Counted from the first letter of the stretch, positions 1-5,105 are shown. The stretch: 5,633 bases of DNA from Chloroflexota bacterium (GCA_016200825.1 JACQEA010000322.1:1-5633); one strand, 5' to 3'. Notes: generated by a model not told the origin, from the sequence alone. Made by a program: numbers and translations.

Positions 1-311
1 GTGATTGTCGTGGCGTTGCCGGCGGAAACAAGTTTATAAGTGCCGGTTGGACGCGCGGGACCCGCAATCACTTTGAATTGGATTGATTTGTTCGGCACAC
101 ATTCTGTAATTTCGTAATCGCAATCAATTCTACCGGCGGGACTTTGGGAAATTTGTTTGAATATTGTGCCCACTGCATCGGGCTGGTTGGTTAATCGCTG
201 AATAGAGACACAAACGGGACGCCATTTAGGATTGTTATCGCCGTCGAGAACGAAATTGAAAACGTCTTTGACCGAACGATTGATCGTGACTTGAAATTCT
301 GCGTGCGCCAT
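1..311 (-). CDS. SRPBCC-family (polyketide cyclase/dehydrase-like) protein, 3' end outside window
   Basis: On the minus strand an ATG at 311-309 opens a frame that stays open to the window edge: 103 codons plus two bases. The protein starts MAHAEFQVTINRSVKDVFNF, followed by a D-G-D-N-N-P-K-W stretch (residues 23-30). This is the usual opening of SRPBCC/START-fold proteins: a beta strand with a short 'vxxsxxevfxfv.d..n.pxW' signature leading into the helix-grip fold. Such proteins bind small hydrophobic ligands in a cavity or act as cyclases; no substrate can be read from this part. Family members are commonly about 140-150 residues, so roughly the last third is missing. A clear ribosome binding site, AAAGGAG (319-325), lies seven bases before the ATG and fixes the start. 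The gene is divergent from the lipoprotein gene, with only 35 bp between them. The family call is from pattern memory; the reading frame itself is certain. Confidence 0.72.
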   Translation of the reverse strand, partial: MAHAEFQVTINRSVKDVFNFVLDGDNNPKWRPVCVSIQRLTNQPDAVGTIFKQISQSPAGRIDCDYEITECVPNKSIQFKVIAGPARPTGTYKLVSAGNATTI

Positions 312-339
312 TTGGATACTCCTTTCATGAAAGTATAAC
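312..339 (+). promoter_or_regulatory. Candidate promoter of the YHYH lipoprotein gene (-35 TTGGAT, -10 TATAAC)
   Basis: TTGGAT (312-317), a 16-bp spacer and TATAAC (334-339) form a plausible promoter. The -10 box ends seven bases before the ATG at 347, so the predicted first transcribed base is at 346-347 and the mRNA would be leaderless or nearly so. This fits the absence of any Shine-Dalgarno sequence before 347. CATGAAA occurs twice (326-332 and 346-352), spaced by exactly 20 bp, which could be a pair of regulator half-sites. The -35 match is weak. Confidence 0.35.
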
Positions 340-360
340 GTGAAACATGAAATTTGCAAA
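332..360 (-). promoter_or_regulatory. Candidate promoter of the SRPBCC gene (-35 TTTGCA, -10 TATACT)
   Basis: Read on the minus strand, TTTGCA (360-355), a 17-bp spacer and TATACT (337-332, five of six consensus bases) match a sigma70-type promoter. Transcription would begin near 325, giving a leader of about 14 nt that starts at the ribosome binding site (325-319). The -10 box overlaps that of the opposing promoter, and a perfect 12-bp palindrome CTTTCATGAAAG (322-333) covers the predicted start. Prediction by eye only. Confidence 0.4.
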
Positions 361-1327
361 CGGAGTTTCAAACTTGAATCGAAAAAAAATCAGCGCGGTC
401 ACGATCGCGATTTTTTCCGCGCTTGCCGCGTGCAGTTCGCCTGCCGCGCCGGACATTGGCGCGATTCAAACGCAAGCCGCGCAACAAATTTTCGCGACGT
501 TAACCGCGCAAGCGCCGACCGTACCCCCAGCCGCGACGCCCGCCCAAACTCTCGCGCCAAAAGTGGAACCAACGCGCGCCGCGCCGCCAACAGTTACGCC
601 GCAACCCACTTCGAGTTTACCGTCCGCGTTCAAAAAATTTACAAGCGATGTGCAAGTTAGTATTGACGGCGCGTTCATCGTTTTGAAATCGAACGGCGTG
701 CCGAATCACAAGAGTCCGTACTTTGATCGCGCCGATCCGCGCTATGAAGCGTACAACGGAACGAATCCGCGCTTTCGCGCCGCGGCGAATACGATTCGCG
801 AACAAAATTTGGAATTGCGAATTCCACTCAATCCGCGCAAAGCTGATGCGCCATCGCGCACGTTAGGCGGTCCGATCGGCATGGCGTTGAACGGCGTCGC
901 GATCTTTAATCAGTACGCCGCGGGCAATCAACCCTTGACCGATGAAATCAATGGCTTTGATCAATACAATGGACATCCGCAACAAGAAGGCATGTATCAT
1001 TATCACGTCGAGCCGTTGTATCTGACGAAAAATTTTGGCAAGGACGCGCTCGTTGGATTTTTGCTGGATGGATTTCCGTTGTATGGTCCGGTTGAAAATG
1101 GAAAAACGTTGACGAGCGCGGATTTAGATGCGTTTCACGGACACGCGCACGCGACTGCGGATTATCCGCAGGGCATTTTTCATTATCATACTACCGCCGA
1201 TGCGCCGTACATCAATGGAAATAATTACTACGGAAATCCGGGAAGATGGGTTGGCGCACCCGGCGGACAAGGTCAGCCGCCGCAAGGACAACCGCAACCC
1301 AAAGACTCGCCGCCGCCGCGACCGTAA
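347..1327 (+). CDS. Secreted lipoprotein with YHYH domain
   Basis: A 326-residue protein. Residues 1-28 form a lipoprotein signal peptide: basic N-K-K region, hydrophobic 'AVTIAIFSALAA', then lipobox L-A-A-C with the lipidated Cys at 29. Residues 30-95 are a low-complexity Ala/Thr/Pro linker typical of surface lipoproteins. The folded part, about 100-303, matches the YHYH domain: GMALNGVAIFN (178-188), N-G-H then MYHYHVEP (208-223), LVGFLLDGFPLYGP (235-248), FHGHAHAT (263-270) and IFHYHTTADAPY (277-288). The histidine clusters suggest metal binding, but the family's biochemical role is unsettled. The tail (304-326) is Gly/Gln/Pro-rich. An in-frame stop at 341-343 sits just before the ATG, so no longer start exists except a change of frame. 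No Shine-Dalgarno is visible; see the promoter entry for a leaderless explanation. It is expected to be tethered to the outer face of the membrane. The domain call is confident; the function is unknown. Confidence 0.88.
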   Translation: MKFANGVSNLNRKKISAVTIAIFSALAACSSPAAPDIGAIQTQAAQQIFATLTAQAPTVPPAATPAQTLAPKVEPTRAAPPTVTPQPTSSLPSAFKKFTSDVQVSIDGAFIVLKSNGVPNHKSPYFDRADPRYEAYNGTNPRFRAAANTIREQNLELRIPLNPRKADAPSRTLGGPIGMALNGVAIFNQYAAGNQPLTDEINGFDQYNGHPQQEGMYHYHVEPLYLTKNFGKDALVGFLLDGFPLYGPVENGKTLTSADLDAFHGHAHATADYPQGIFHYHTTADAPYINGNNYYGNPGRWVGAPGGQGQPPQGQPQPKDSPPPRP

Positions 1328-1394
1328 GTCGCGCGCGCGGAAGTGAGAGAGACGCGGAGAAAGATTTTCCCGCGAATAACACGAAGTGGCGGGT

Positions 1395-1525
1395 CTAGCC
1401 ACCTGACACTTTGTGCGTTCGGATTAATTGGAAACTGATTCACACAGATTTTCCCTGATTTTTTTGGTCATCTGTGTTTGTCAGTGTTCGTCAGTGTCCC
1501 ATTTGAGAAACTGTCAGGTGACTAG
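1395..1525. repeat. 131-bp intergenic segment bounded by 14-bp inverted repeats (MITE-like?)
   Basis: This lies in the 215-bp gene-free gap 1328-1542. CTAGCCACCTGACA (1395-1408) is the reverse complement of TGTCAGGTGACTAG (1512-1525) at 13 of 14 positions. Both outer ends are CTAG, itself a palindrome and generally rare in bacterial DNA, so CTAG could be either the tip of the repeat or a 4-bp target duplication around a 10-bp terminal repeat. The interior is T-rich and carries a nested hairpin, ACACAGAT (1442-1449) with ATCTGTGT (1470-1477). The left arm also takes part in a small hairpin GTGGC (1386-1390)/GCCAC (1398-1402). The right end abuts the ribosome binding site of the next gene. There is no coding capacity and no transposase. 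A small non-autonomous element is one reading; a structured leader is another. The rest of the gap (1328-1394) shows only a GC-rich stretch and a motif related to the repeat region near 2560. Confidence 0.45.
1470..1497. repeat. Three 8-bp repeats with 10-bp period
   Basis: ATCTGTGT (1470-1477), GTCAGTGT (1480-1487) and GTCAGTGT (1490-1497) follow each other at exactly ten-base steps. The spacing places them on one face of the helix. This style of degenerate 'atctgtgt' text is common between genes in several large-genome phyla, so it is more likely a decayed repeat than a designed operator. Confidence 0.5.
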
Positions 1526-1542
1526 GTGGAGGGTGAGAAAAA

Positions 1543-1917
1543 ATGAAACCAACTTCTGTTGACGCGTACGTGAAAACCTTGCCGAAAGAACACGCGGCGA
1601 TTCTCAAAACATTGCGCGCGCTGATCAAAAAAACCGCGCCGCACGCGACCGAAGCGTTCAAGTGGGCGCAACCCGTGTACGAAAAGAATGGTCCCGCAAT
1701 TTGGATCAAGGCGTACACGAGTTACGTGAACATTGGCTTTTGGCGCGGCGCGGATATTCAAGACGCGCACGGACTGTTGATCGGCGAAGGACAAAAGATG
1801 AAGCACGTGAAACTCGAATCGGTCAAGGACATCAACGCGCGCGCGCTCGCAGATTATATTCAACAAGCGATCCACTTGAACGAAACGCGTGGCGATCCAA
1901 CGCGGCGGAAGAAATAA
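1543..1917 (+). CDS. DUF1801 (YdhG-like) domain protein
   Basis: A 124-residue protein covering one DUF1801 domain (about 12-112). Family features seen are the N-terminal helix 'LPKEHAAILKTLRALIKKTAP', then 'AFKWAQPVYEKNG' (38-50), the strand pair 'AIWIKAYTSYVNIGFWRGADI', and 'GLLIGEGQKMKHVKLES' before the last helix. The length is normal for the family. Members are small cytosolic proteins of unknown function, sometimes called YdhG-like. The start is set by GGAGG (1528-1532), ten bases before the ATG. The C-terminus is very basic (TRGDPTRRKK). The DNA coding for that tail occurs again at 2494-2527, on the far side of the convergent toxin-antitoxin genes, so this gene's 3' end may have been replaced or rebuilt by an insertion. 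The stop codon TAA (1915-1917) lies only seven bases from the stop codon of the opposing toxin gene, leaving no room for a separate terminator. Confidence 0.88.
   Translation: MKPTSVDAYVKTLPKEHAAILKTLRALIKKTAPHATEAFKWAQPVYEKNGPAIWIKAYTSYVNIGFWRGADIQDAHGLLIGEGQKMKHVKLESVKDINARALADYIQQAIHLNETRGDPTRRKK
1883..1916 (+). repeat. Direct repeat copy 1 (in the 3' end of the DUF1801 gene)
   Basis: This 34-bp stretch matches 2494-2527 at 31 of 34 positions; the 26-bp core 1891-1916 differs from 2502-2527 at one base. Mismatches are at 1887, 1890 and 1899, all third codon positions and all silent (ACG/ACA, CGT/CGC, CCA/CCG). The next base (1917) also differs, changing stop TAA to TAG. Homology ends abruptly on both sides. 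The copies are 611 bp apart and bracket the toxin-antitoxin genes. Confidence 0.9.
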
Positions 1918-1924
1918 GCCAGCC

Positions 1925-2245
1925 TTACTGACCGATATGCGTTGCGCGACCTTCGGGTACGTTCGGCAACGTGTCGAGAAGAACGGAGACAAGCGGAATC
2001 AAATCCGCGAGACGATTGGTACGCGCGTGGAGAATGATCACTCGTAATTTGAACTGGGGGACGTTTTGTTGAAACGCAAGATTGCGGTCAACGGTGATAA
2101 ATGCGTCAAACTCTTTTTCAGCCAGCGAAAGTAATTCGCCATTCCGAATACCCGCCCAGCCCATTTGCGGAACCGTACGAACTGCATGCCCGCGTAATTC
2201 TCGCGCGAGCCGCTGATCGACGCATTCATCCAGTAGCAAGTTCAC
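1925..2245 (-). CDS. DUF5615 PIN-like toxin of a DUF433/DUF5615 toxin-antitoxin pair
   Basis: A 106-residue protein of the DUF5615 PIN-like family, usually regarded as the toxin (putative ribonuclease) of a two-gene module. It begins MNLLLDECVDQRLARELRGH, with the acidic pair D6-E7 that opens the PIN-like active site. It continues with the signature 'GWAGIRNGELLSLA' (29-42) and 'FDAFITVDRNLAFQQN' (46-61), in which D53 is a likely second metal ligand. The position often held by an acid in PIN proteins is N35 here; I believe N is common in this subfamily, so I do not call it dead. The start is GTG at 2245-2243. It overlaps the antitoxin stop TGA as GTGA (2245-2242), which implies translational coupling and equal co-expression. 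Length and motifs look complete. It converges on the DUF1801 gene with a seven-base gap. Target RNA is not predictable. Confidence 0.87.
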   Translation of the reverse strand: MNLLLDECVDQRLARELRGHAVRTVPQMGWAGIRNGELLSLAEKEFDAFITVDRNLAFQQNVPQFKLRVIILHARTNRLADLIPLVSVLLDTLPNVPEGRATHIGQ

Positions 2246-2460
2246 TTGGCGAGTTCGACCATACGATCTTTGGCTTGTTCAAGAAACGCGATCACTTGCT
2301 CGCGCTGAACCGTCGGAAAGCCGTTGAGAAAATCATCAATCGTCTCGCCCGCTTCGATATAATCCAGCAAGGTCTGAACGGGAACGCGCGTGCCAACGAA
2401 AACAGGTGCGCCGCCCATTACATCCGGCAAAGACGAGATGACTTTAGTTTGGTCTTTCAT
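2242..2460 (-). CDS. DUF433 antitoxin
   Basis: A 72-residue protein starting MKDQTKVISSLPDVMGGAPV. The pattern 'ISSLPDVMGGAPVFVGTRVPV' (9-29), followed by 'LLDYIEAGETIDDFLNGFPTV' and a final helix 'REQVIAFLEQAKDRM', is the DUF433 family, a small winged-helix-type domain. In toxin-antitoxin operons DUF433 proteins sit upstream of DUF5615 toxins, as here, and are expected to neutralise the toxin and bind their own promoter. The frame could be extended upstream to 2586, but the added residues have no family resemblance and run through a promoter and repeat DNA. The ATG at 2460 is preferred because the conserved domain begins right after it and a good promoter ends six bases before it. No Shine-Dalgarno is present, consistent with a leaderless mRNA. 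Confidence 0.88.
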   Translation of the reverse strand: MKDQTKVISSLPDVMGGAPVFVGTRVPVQTLLDYIEAGETIDDFLNGFPTVQREQVIAFLEQAKDRMVELAK

Positions 2461-2466
2461 AACGTT

Positions 2467-2496
2467 ATTATAAACCATAGTTCGGTTGGTTGTAAA
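2467..2496 (-). promoter_or_regulatory. Promoter of the toxin-antitoxin operon (TTTACA-18-TATAAT), leaderless
   Basis: On the minus strand TTTACA (2496-2491), an 18-bp spacer and a perfect TATAAT (2472-2467) precede the antitoxin ATG by six bases. With normal geometry (the last base of the -10 box at -7) transcription starts at 2460, the A of the ATG. The -35 box straddles the edge of direct-repeat copy 2 (starts at 2494). Autoregulation by the antitoxin is usual for such modules, but no operator can be assigned. Confidence 0.65.
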
Positions 2497-2527
2497 CACG
2501 CGGCGATCCGACGCGGCGGAAGAAATA
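2494..2527 (+). repeat. Direct repeat copy 2 (orphan DUF1801 gene end)
   Basis: Partner of 1883-1916. Read in the matching frame from 2496 it spells T-R-G-D-P-T-R-R-K-K followed by stop TAG (2526-2528), the same peptide as the end of the DUF1801 protein but with different silent codons. Upstream the frame meets a stop (2493-2495), so this is not a gene, only its tail. Immediately after it begins the intergenic repeat text that runs to the flavoprotein gene. It therefore looks like the old 3' end of a DUF1801 gene now separated from its body. Confidence 0.88.
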
Positions 2528-2528
2528 G

Positions 2529-2672
2529 AAACAATTACTCGCCACAGAATCACACAAAAGGACACAGAAAATTTTTCCGCGTTCATCCGCGTCGAATGAA
2601 TTTTCTTTGCGCCCTTTGCGTTCCCATTCGCTTCGCTCAGGGCATGCTTTGCGGTGAAATATTTTTTCGGAG
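2529..2672. repeat. Mosaic of degenerate intergenic repeats, no gene
   Basis: The 221-bp gap 2461-2681 holds the toxin-antitoxin promoter, repeat copy 2 and this stretch. It starts with 'CACAGAATCACAC' and 'GGACACAGAAAATTTTTCCG'-type text, then has CTTTGCG three times (2605-2611, 2614-2620, 2647-2653). Between the second and third copies sits a 25-base stretch around CATTCGCTTCGCTCAGGG (within 2623-2647). On the minus strand that stretch reads as the peptide word CPERSEW, known to me as a hallmark of dispersed repeats miscalled as protein. The stretch gacgcggagaaagattttcc near 1352 resembles the part at 2562-2580 in the same orientation, so this is a family present at least twice. No convincing promoter for the flavoprotein gene was seen. 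Confidence 0.6.
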
Positions 2673-3251
2673 TCTAGCGAATTGAAATCATCAGCACGCG
2701 TCGTCATCATCGGCGGCGGCATCGCGGGATGCAGTCTCGCGTATCATCTCACCAACGTTCACGGTTGGAACGATGTGGTGTTGCTCGACAAAGGCCAACT
2801 CACGAGCGGCTCGACGTGGCACGCGGCGGGCATCGTCACCGTTTTTCACACCTCGCCATCGCTGATGCGAATGCGAAAATATTCGATGGACTTGTACAAA
2901 AAATTGCAGGCGGACGGCGGCGATCAAGTAGGTTGGCGAACCGTCGGGAGTTTGCGCGTTGCATCCACGCCCGATCATTTCAAATTTCTGCAACGCCAAG
3001 TTTCGCAAGGCAAAGCAATCGGACTCGATCTCGAAATCATTTCGCCTGACGAATCGCTACGACACTATCCATTGATGTCGCGCGAAAATCTTTTCGGCGC
3101 GATGTATTTGCCAGGCGATGGCTATCTCGATCCGAGCGGCGTAACGTACGAACTCGCCAAACGCGCGAAAGAAAAAGGCGCGACGATGTACACCGATACC
3201 CGCGTCACGGGCATCACGCTCGACGCGAAACGAAACGTTCGCGCGATCCAA

Positions 3252-3264
3252 ACCCGGCGCGATG
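3252..3264 (+). other. Frameshift/deletion junction in the dehydrogenase gene
   Basis: Frame 1 is good up to V-R-A-I-Q-T (ending at 3254). Frame +1 is good from G-A-M-V-G-I-N-L-P (from 3256). One stray base (3255) joins them. In relatives these two stretches are separated by about 25-30 residues containing the conserved VNAAG(M)W. The loss therefore has a length of 2 modulo 3 and is roughly 75-90 bp, the size being an estimate from family memory. Confidence 0.7.
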
Positions 3265-5058
3265 GTTGGAATAAATCTACCAATGACGCCGCTCACACAT
3301 CAACATCTCGCGACAAAAATTACAAATTACAAATTACCAAAAGGAACTCCCGTTCTCCGCGATCCCGCGAATTTAGTTTACATTCGCGAAGAGCAAGGCG
3401 GATTTCTGATCGGTGGATTCGAAGTGAATCCCGTCGCGCATTTCACCGATGGCGCGCCATGGGATTTCACGCAAAAACTTTTTCCGCCCGATTGGGAATT
3501 GTTCGACCCGATTTTGCAAGGCGCGATCAAGCGCGTGCCGATCATCGAGAAAGCGGAAGCGATCAAACTTGTCAACGGACCCGAAGCGATCACGCCCGAC
3601 AGTCGTCCACTGCTCGGACCCGTGGTGGGCGTGCGCGGATTTTTTGTCGCGGCGGGATTGTCGCATACAGGTTTTGGCGGCGGCGGCGCGATCGGGCAGA
3701 TCGTCGCGGAATGGATTGTCGAAGGCGAGCCGTCGCAAGACACGCACGAGTACAACGTGCGCCGCTTTGGCGAAATTTATCGCGATGCAAATGTTACCGC
3801 CGAGCGCGCGAAGGAATCGTACAAATATTATTATTTCTTGCGCTTTCCGCACGACGAGAACGAATCCGCGCGACCACTGCATCGCAATCCGCTCGACGCG
3901 CGCTTGAAAGAACTCGGCGCGGTGTTTGGAGAAAAAAATGGATTCGAGCGCGTGAATTATTTTGATCGCGGCGCGGGATCGCGGCGAATGGGCGCAGACC
4001 AGCGCGCGTGGGGCTGGGGCAAGCCCGCGTTCTTCGAGCAAGTCGGCGAAGAACATCGCGCGGTGCGCGAGCGCGTTGGAATTTTCGAGATGAGTTCGTT
4101 CGGAAAAATTGACGTGCAAGGCAAAGGCGCGCTCGCGTTGTTGCAAAAATTGTGCGACAGCAATTTGGACAAACCCGTCGGTCGCGTGGTATATACTCAA
4201 TTCCTAAACGCGCGCGGCGGCATCGAATCCGATTTGACGATCACGCGCCTCGCGAACGATCATTTCCGCGTGACGACGGGCAGTGCGTTTGTGTCGCGCG
4301 ATTTGGGTTGGATTCAGATGCATCTGCCCGAAGAAAATTCCGTAGAAGTGAAAGATGTGACGACCGAGTACGCGTGCATTGGAATGTGGGGACCGTTCTC
4401 ACGAATGGTACTGCGACAAGTCACGAAGGACGATGTCAGCAACGAAACATTTCCTTACATGACTGCTAAACGGTTACGAATAAACGAATGTGAGATTCTT
4501 GCGCAACGCGTAACGTACGTTGGAGAATTGGGTTGGGAAATTTATATGCGATCCGACGATGCGCCAAAAGTTTTCGATGCGCTGATGCGCGCGGGAAAAG
4601 AATTCGGCATCACGCCGTGCGGCTACAAAGCGCTCGAATCATTGCGACTCGAAAAGAGTTATCGCTATTGGACAACGGACATTACGCCCGCGGACAATCC
4701 GTACGAAGCAGGTTTGGGTTTCTGCGTACATTTGAATAAAGACAACTTCATCGGACGCGACGCATTGATGAAAATAAAAACTGAAGGCGCGCAACGAAAA
4801 CTCACTACACTTACGATGGACGGCAGCGCGAGTATCTACGGCGGCGAAGCGATTTCAATGAATGGCACGGTCGTCGGACGTTTACGCAGTGGCGGCTATG
4901 GTTACACGGTTGGGAAAAATATCGGTTTGGCGTATCTGCCGATGGAGTTGACAAAAGAGGGAACCGAGTTGAGTGTGGAAGTTTTTGGCGAAAAAATTTC
5001 CGCGCGTGTGGACGCGGATGTGTTGTATGATGCGGAGGGAAAACGCATCAAGGCGTGA
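3262..5058 (+). CDS. 3' part of the same dehydrogenase gene: FAD C-half, FAO_M and GcvT aminomethyltransferase domains
   Basis: An open frame of 598 residues if begun at ATG 3262, but homology starts slightly earlier (Gly-Ala before the Met) and it is best read as the continuation of the gene beginning at 2682. Domains, numbered from this ATG, are as follows. The second half of the FAD oxidoreductase fold (1-157) includes 'GTPVLRDPANLVYIREEQGG' (28-47), 'VNGPEAITPDSRPLLGP' (104-120) and 'GFFVAAGLSHTGFGGGGAIG' (126-145). FAO_M linker domain (about 160-235) includes 'HEYNVRRFGEIYRD'. The GcvT folate-binding domain (about 240-505) includes 'ARGGIESDLTITRL' (317-330), 'GELGWEIYM' (421-429), 'GYKALESLRLEKSYRYW' (454-470) and 'TPADNPYEAGLGF' (475-487). 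A GcvT C-terminal barrel (about 512-592) includes 'GEAISMNGTVVGRLRSGGYG'. Enzymes of this layout oxidise N-methylglycines and pass the one-carbon unit to tetrahydrofolate; which substrate is used here cannot be told. The two parts add up to about 791 residues, some 25-30 short of relatives as I recall them. No ribosome binding site suits 3262, so independent translation is doubtful. Confidence 0.83.
   Translation: MVGINLPMTPLTHQHLATKITNYKLPKGTPVLRDPANLVYIREEQGGFLIGGFEVNPVAHFTDGAPWDFTQKLFPPDWELFDPILQGAIKRVPIIEKAEAIKLVNGPEAITPDSRPLLGPVVGVRGFFVAAGLSHTGFGGGGAIGQIVAEWIVEGEPSQDTHEYNVRRFGEIYRDANVTAERAKESYKYYYFLRFPHDENESARPLHRNPLDARLKELGAVFGEKNGFERVNYFDRGAGSRRMGADQRAWGWGKPAFFEQVGEEHRAVRERVGIFEMSSFGKIDVQGKGALALLQKLCDSNLDKPVGRVVYTQFLNARGGIESDLTITRLANDHFRVTTGSAFVSRDLGWIQMHLPEENSVEVKDVTTEYACIGMWGPFSRMVLRQVTKDDVSNETFPYMTAKRLRINECEILAQRVTYVGELGWEIYMRSDDAPKVFDALMRAGKEFGITPCGYKALESLRLEKSYRYWTTDITPADNPYEAGLGFCVHLNKDNFIGRDALMKIKTEGAQRKLTTLTMDGSASIYGGEAISMNGTVVGRLRSGGYGYTVGKNIGLAYLPMELTKEGTELSVEVFGEKISARVDADVLYDAEGKRIKA
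3317..3337 (+). repeat. Three perfect tandem copies of AAATTAC
   Basis: AAATTAC occurs at 3317-3323, 3324-3330 and 3331-3337. The 21 bp lie inside the dehydrogenase frame, contribute to the peptide K-I-T-N-Y-K-L and preserve the reading frame. The surroundings are GC-rich, so the AT-rich heptamer stands out. It occupies the loop between 'HQHLATK' and 'LPKGTPVLRD', a place where relatives have a short variable loop. Confidence 0.8.
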
Positions 5059-5072
5059 TTTCGCTAGTTCGC

Positions 5073-5090
5073 CAGCGAATAAATTCGCTG
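5073..5090. repeat. Hairpin, 8-bp stem with AA loop
   Basis: CAGCGAAT (5073-5080), AA, ATTCGCTG (5083-5090) is a perfect inverted repeat 15 bp after the dehydrogenase stop. TTCGCT also occurs at 5060-5065, so AGCGAA (5074-5079) could pair either way. It could end transcription of the dehydrogenase gene, but no T-run follows on either strand, so it is not a standard intrinsic terminator. Confidence 0.6.
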
Positions 5091-5105
5091 TCTCATCAAT
5101 CGCAA

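Larger units (their letters stand above)
2682..3965 (+). pseudogene. 5' part of a broken dimethylglycine/sarcosine dehydrogenase-like gene (FAD domain)
   Basis: The frame opens with TTG at 2682, nine bases after GGAG (2669-2672). No ATG precedes the nucleotide-binding motif, and the only upstream in-frame alternative before the stop at 2655-2657 is a non-standard ATT, so TTG is the best start. Residues 1-191 (to 3254) are excellent flavoprotein sequence. They include VVIIGGGIAGCSLAYHL (7-23, Rossmann dinucleotide fold) and SGSTWHAAG (42-50), whose His47 corresponds to the histidine that carries covalent FAD in the dimethylglycine and sarcosine dehydrogenases. They also include 'FHTSPSLMRMRKYSMDLYKK' (55-74), 'AIGLDLEIISPDESL' (112-126) and 'LPGDGYLDPSGVTYELAKRA' (143-162). 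After residue 191 the frame is out of register: it stays open to 3965 only because the DNA is GC-rich, and the peptide there resembles nothing. The true continuation is in the +1 frame. The expected segment with VNAAG(M)W is absent, so the break is a deletion, not a simple base slip. As written, no intact enzyme is made from this locus. Confidence 0.8.

Noticed and set aside
1328..1542. Small RNA or tRNA gene in the gap
   Set aside because: No cloverleaf, CCA end or conserved RNA motif could be seen; the structure present is explained by the inverted repeats.
2461..2586. Longer antitoxin form starting at 2586
   Set aside because: The extra 42 residues have no DUF433 character and would be read through the operon promoter, repeat copy 2 and intergenic repeats.
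2101..2685. 194-codon plus-strand frame opposite the toxin-antitoxin genes
   Set aside because: It is antisense to two well-recognised genes and then runs through repeat DNA; the peptide contains words typical of miscalled repeats.
2468..2722. 84-codon minus-strand frame with CPERSEW-like text
   Set aside because: This peptide word comes from a dispersed DNA repeat and not from a gene.
3250..3264. Programmed +1 frameshift joining the two dehydrogenase frames
   Set aside because: A shift could not restore the 25-30 missing conserved residues, and no typical slippery or stop-codon context is present.
3373..4200. 275-codon minus-strand frame opposite the dehydrogenase
   Set aside because: It is a shadow of a conserved coding region in GC-rich DNA, with an Arg/Ala/His-rich peptide and no recognisable domain.
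5073..5090. Intrinsic terminator
   Set aside because: The stem is good, but no run of T follows on either strand, so I list it only as a hairpin.
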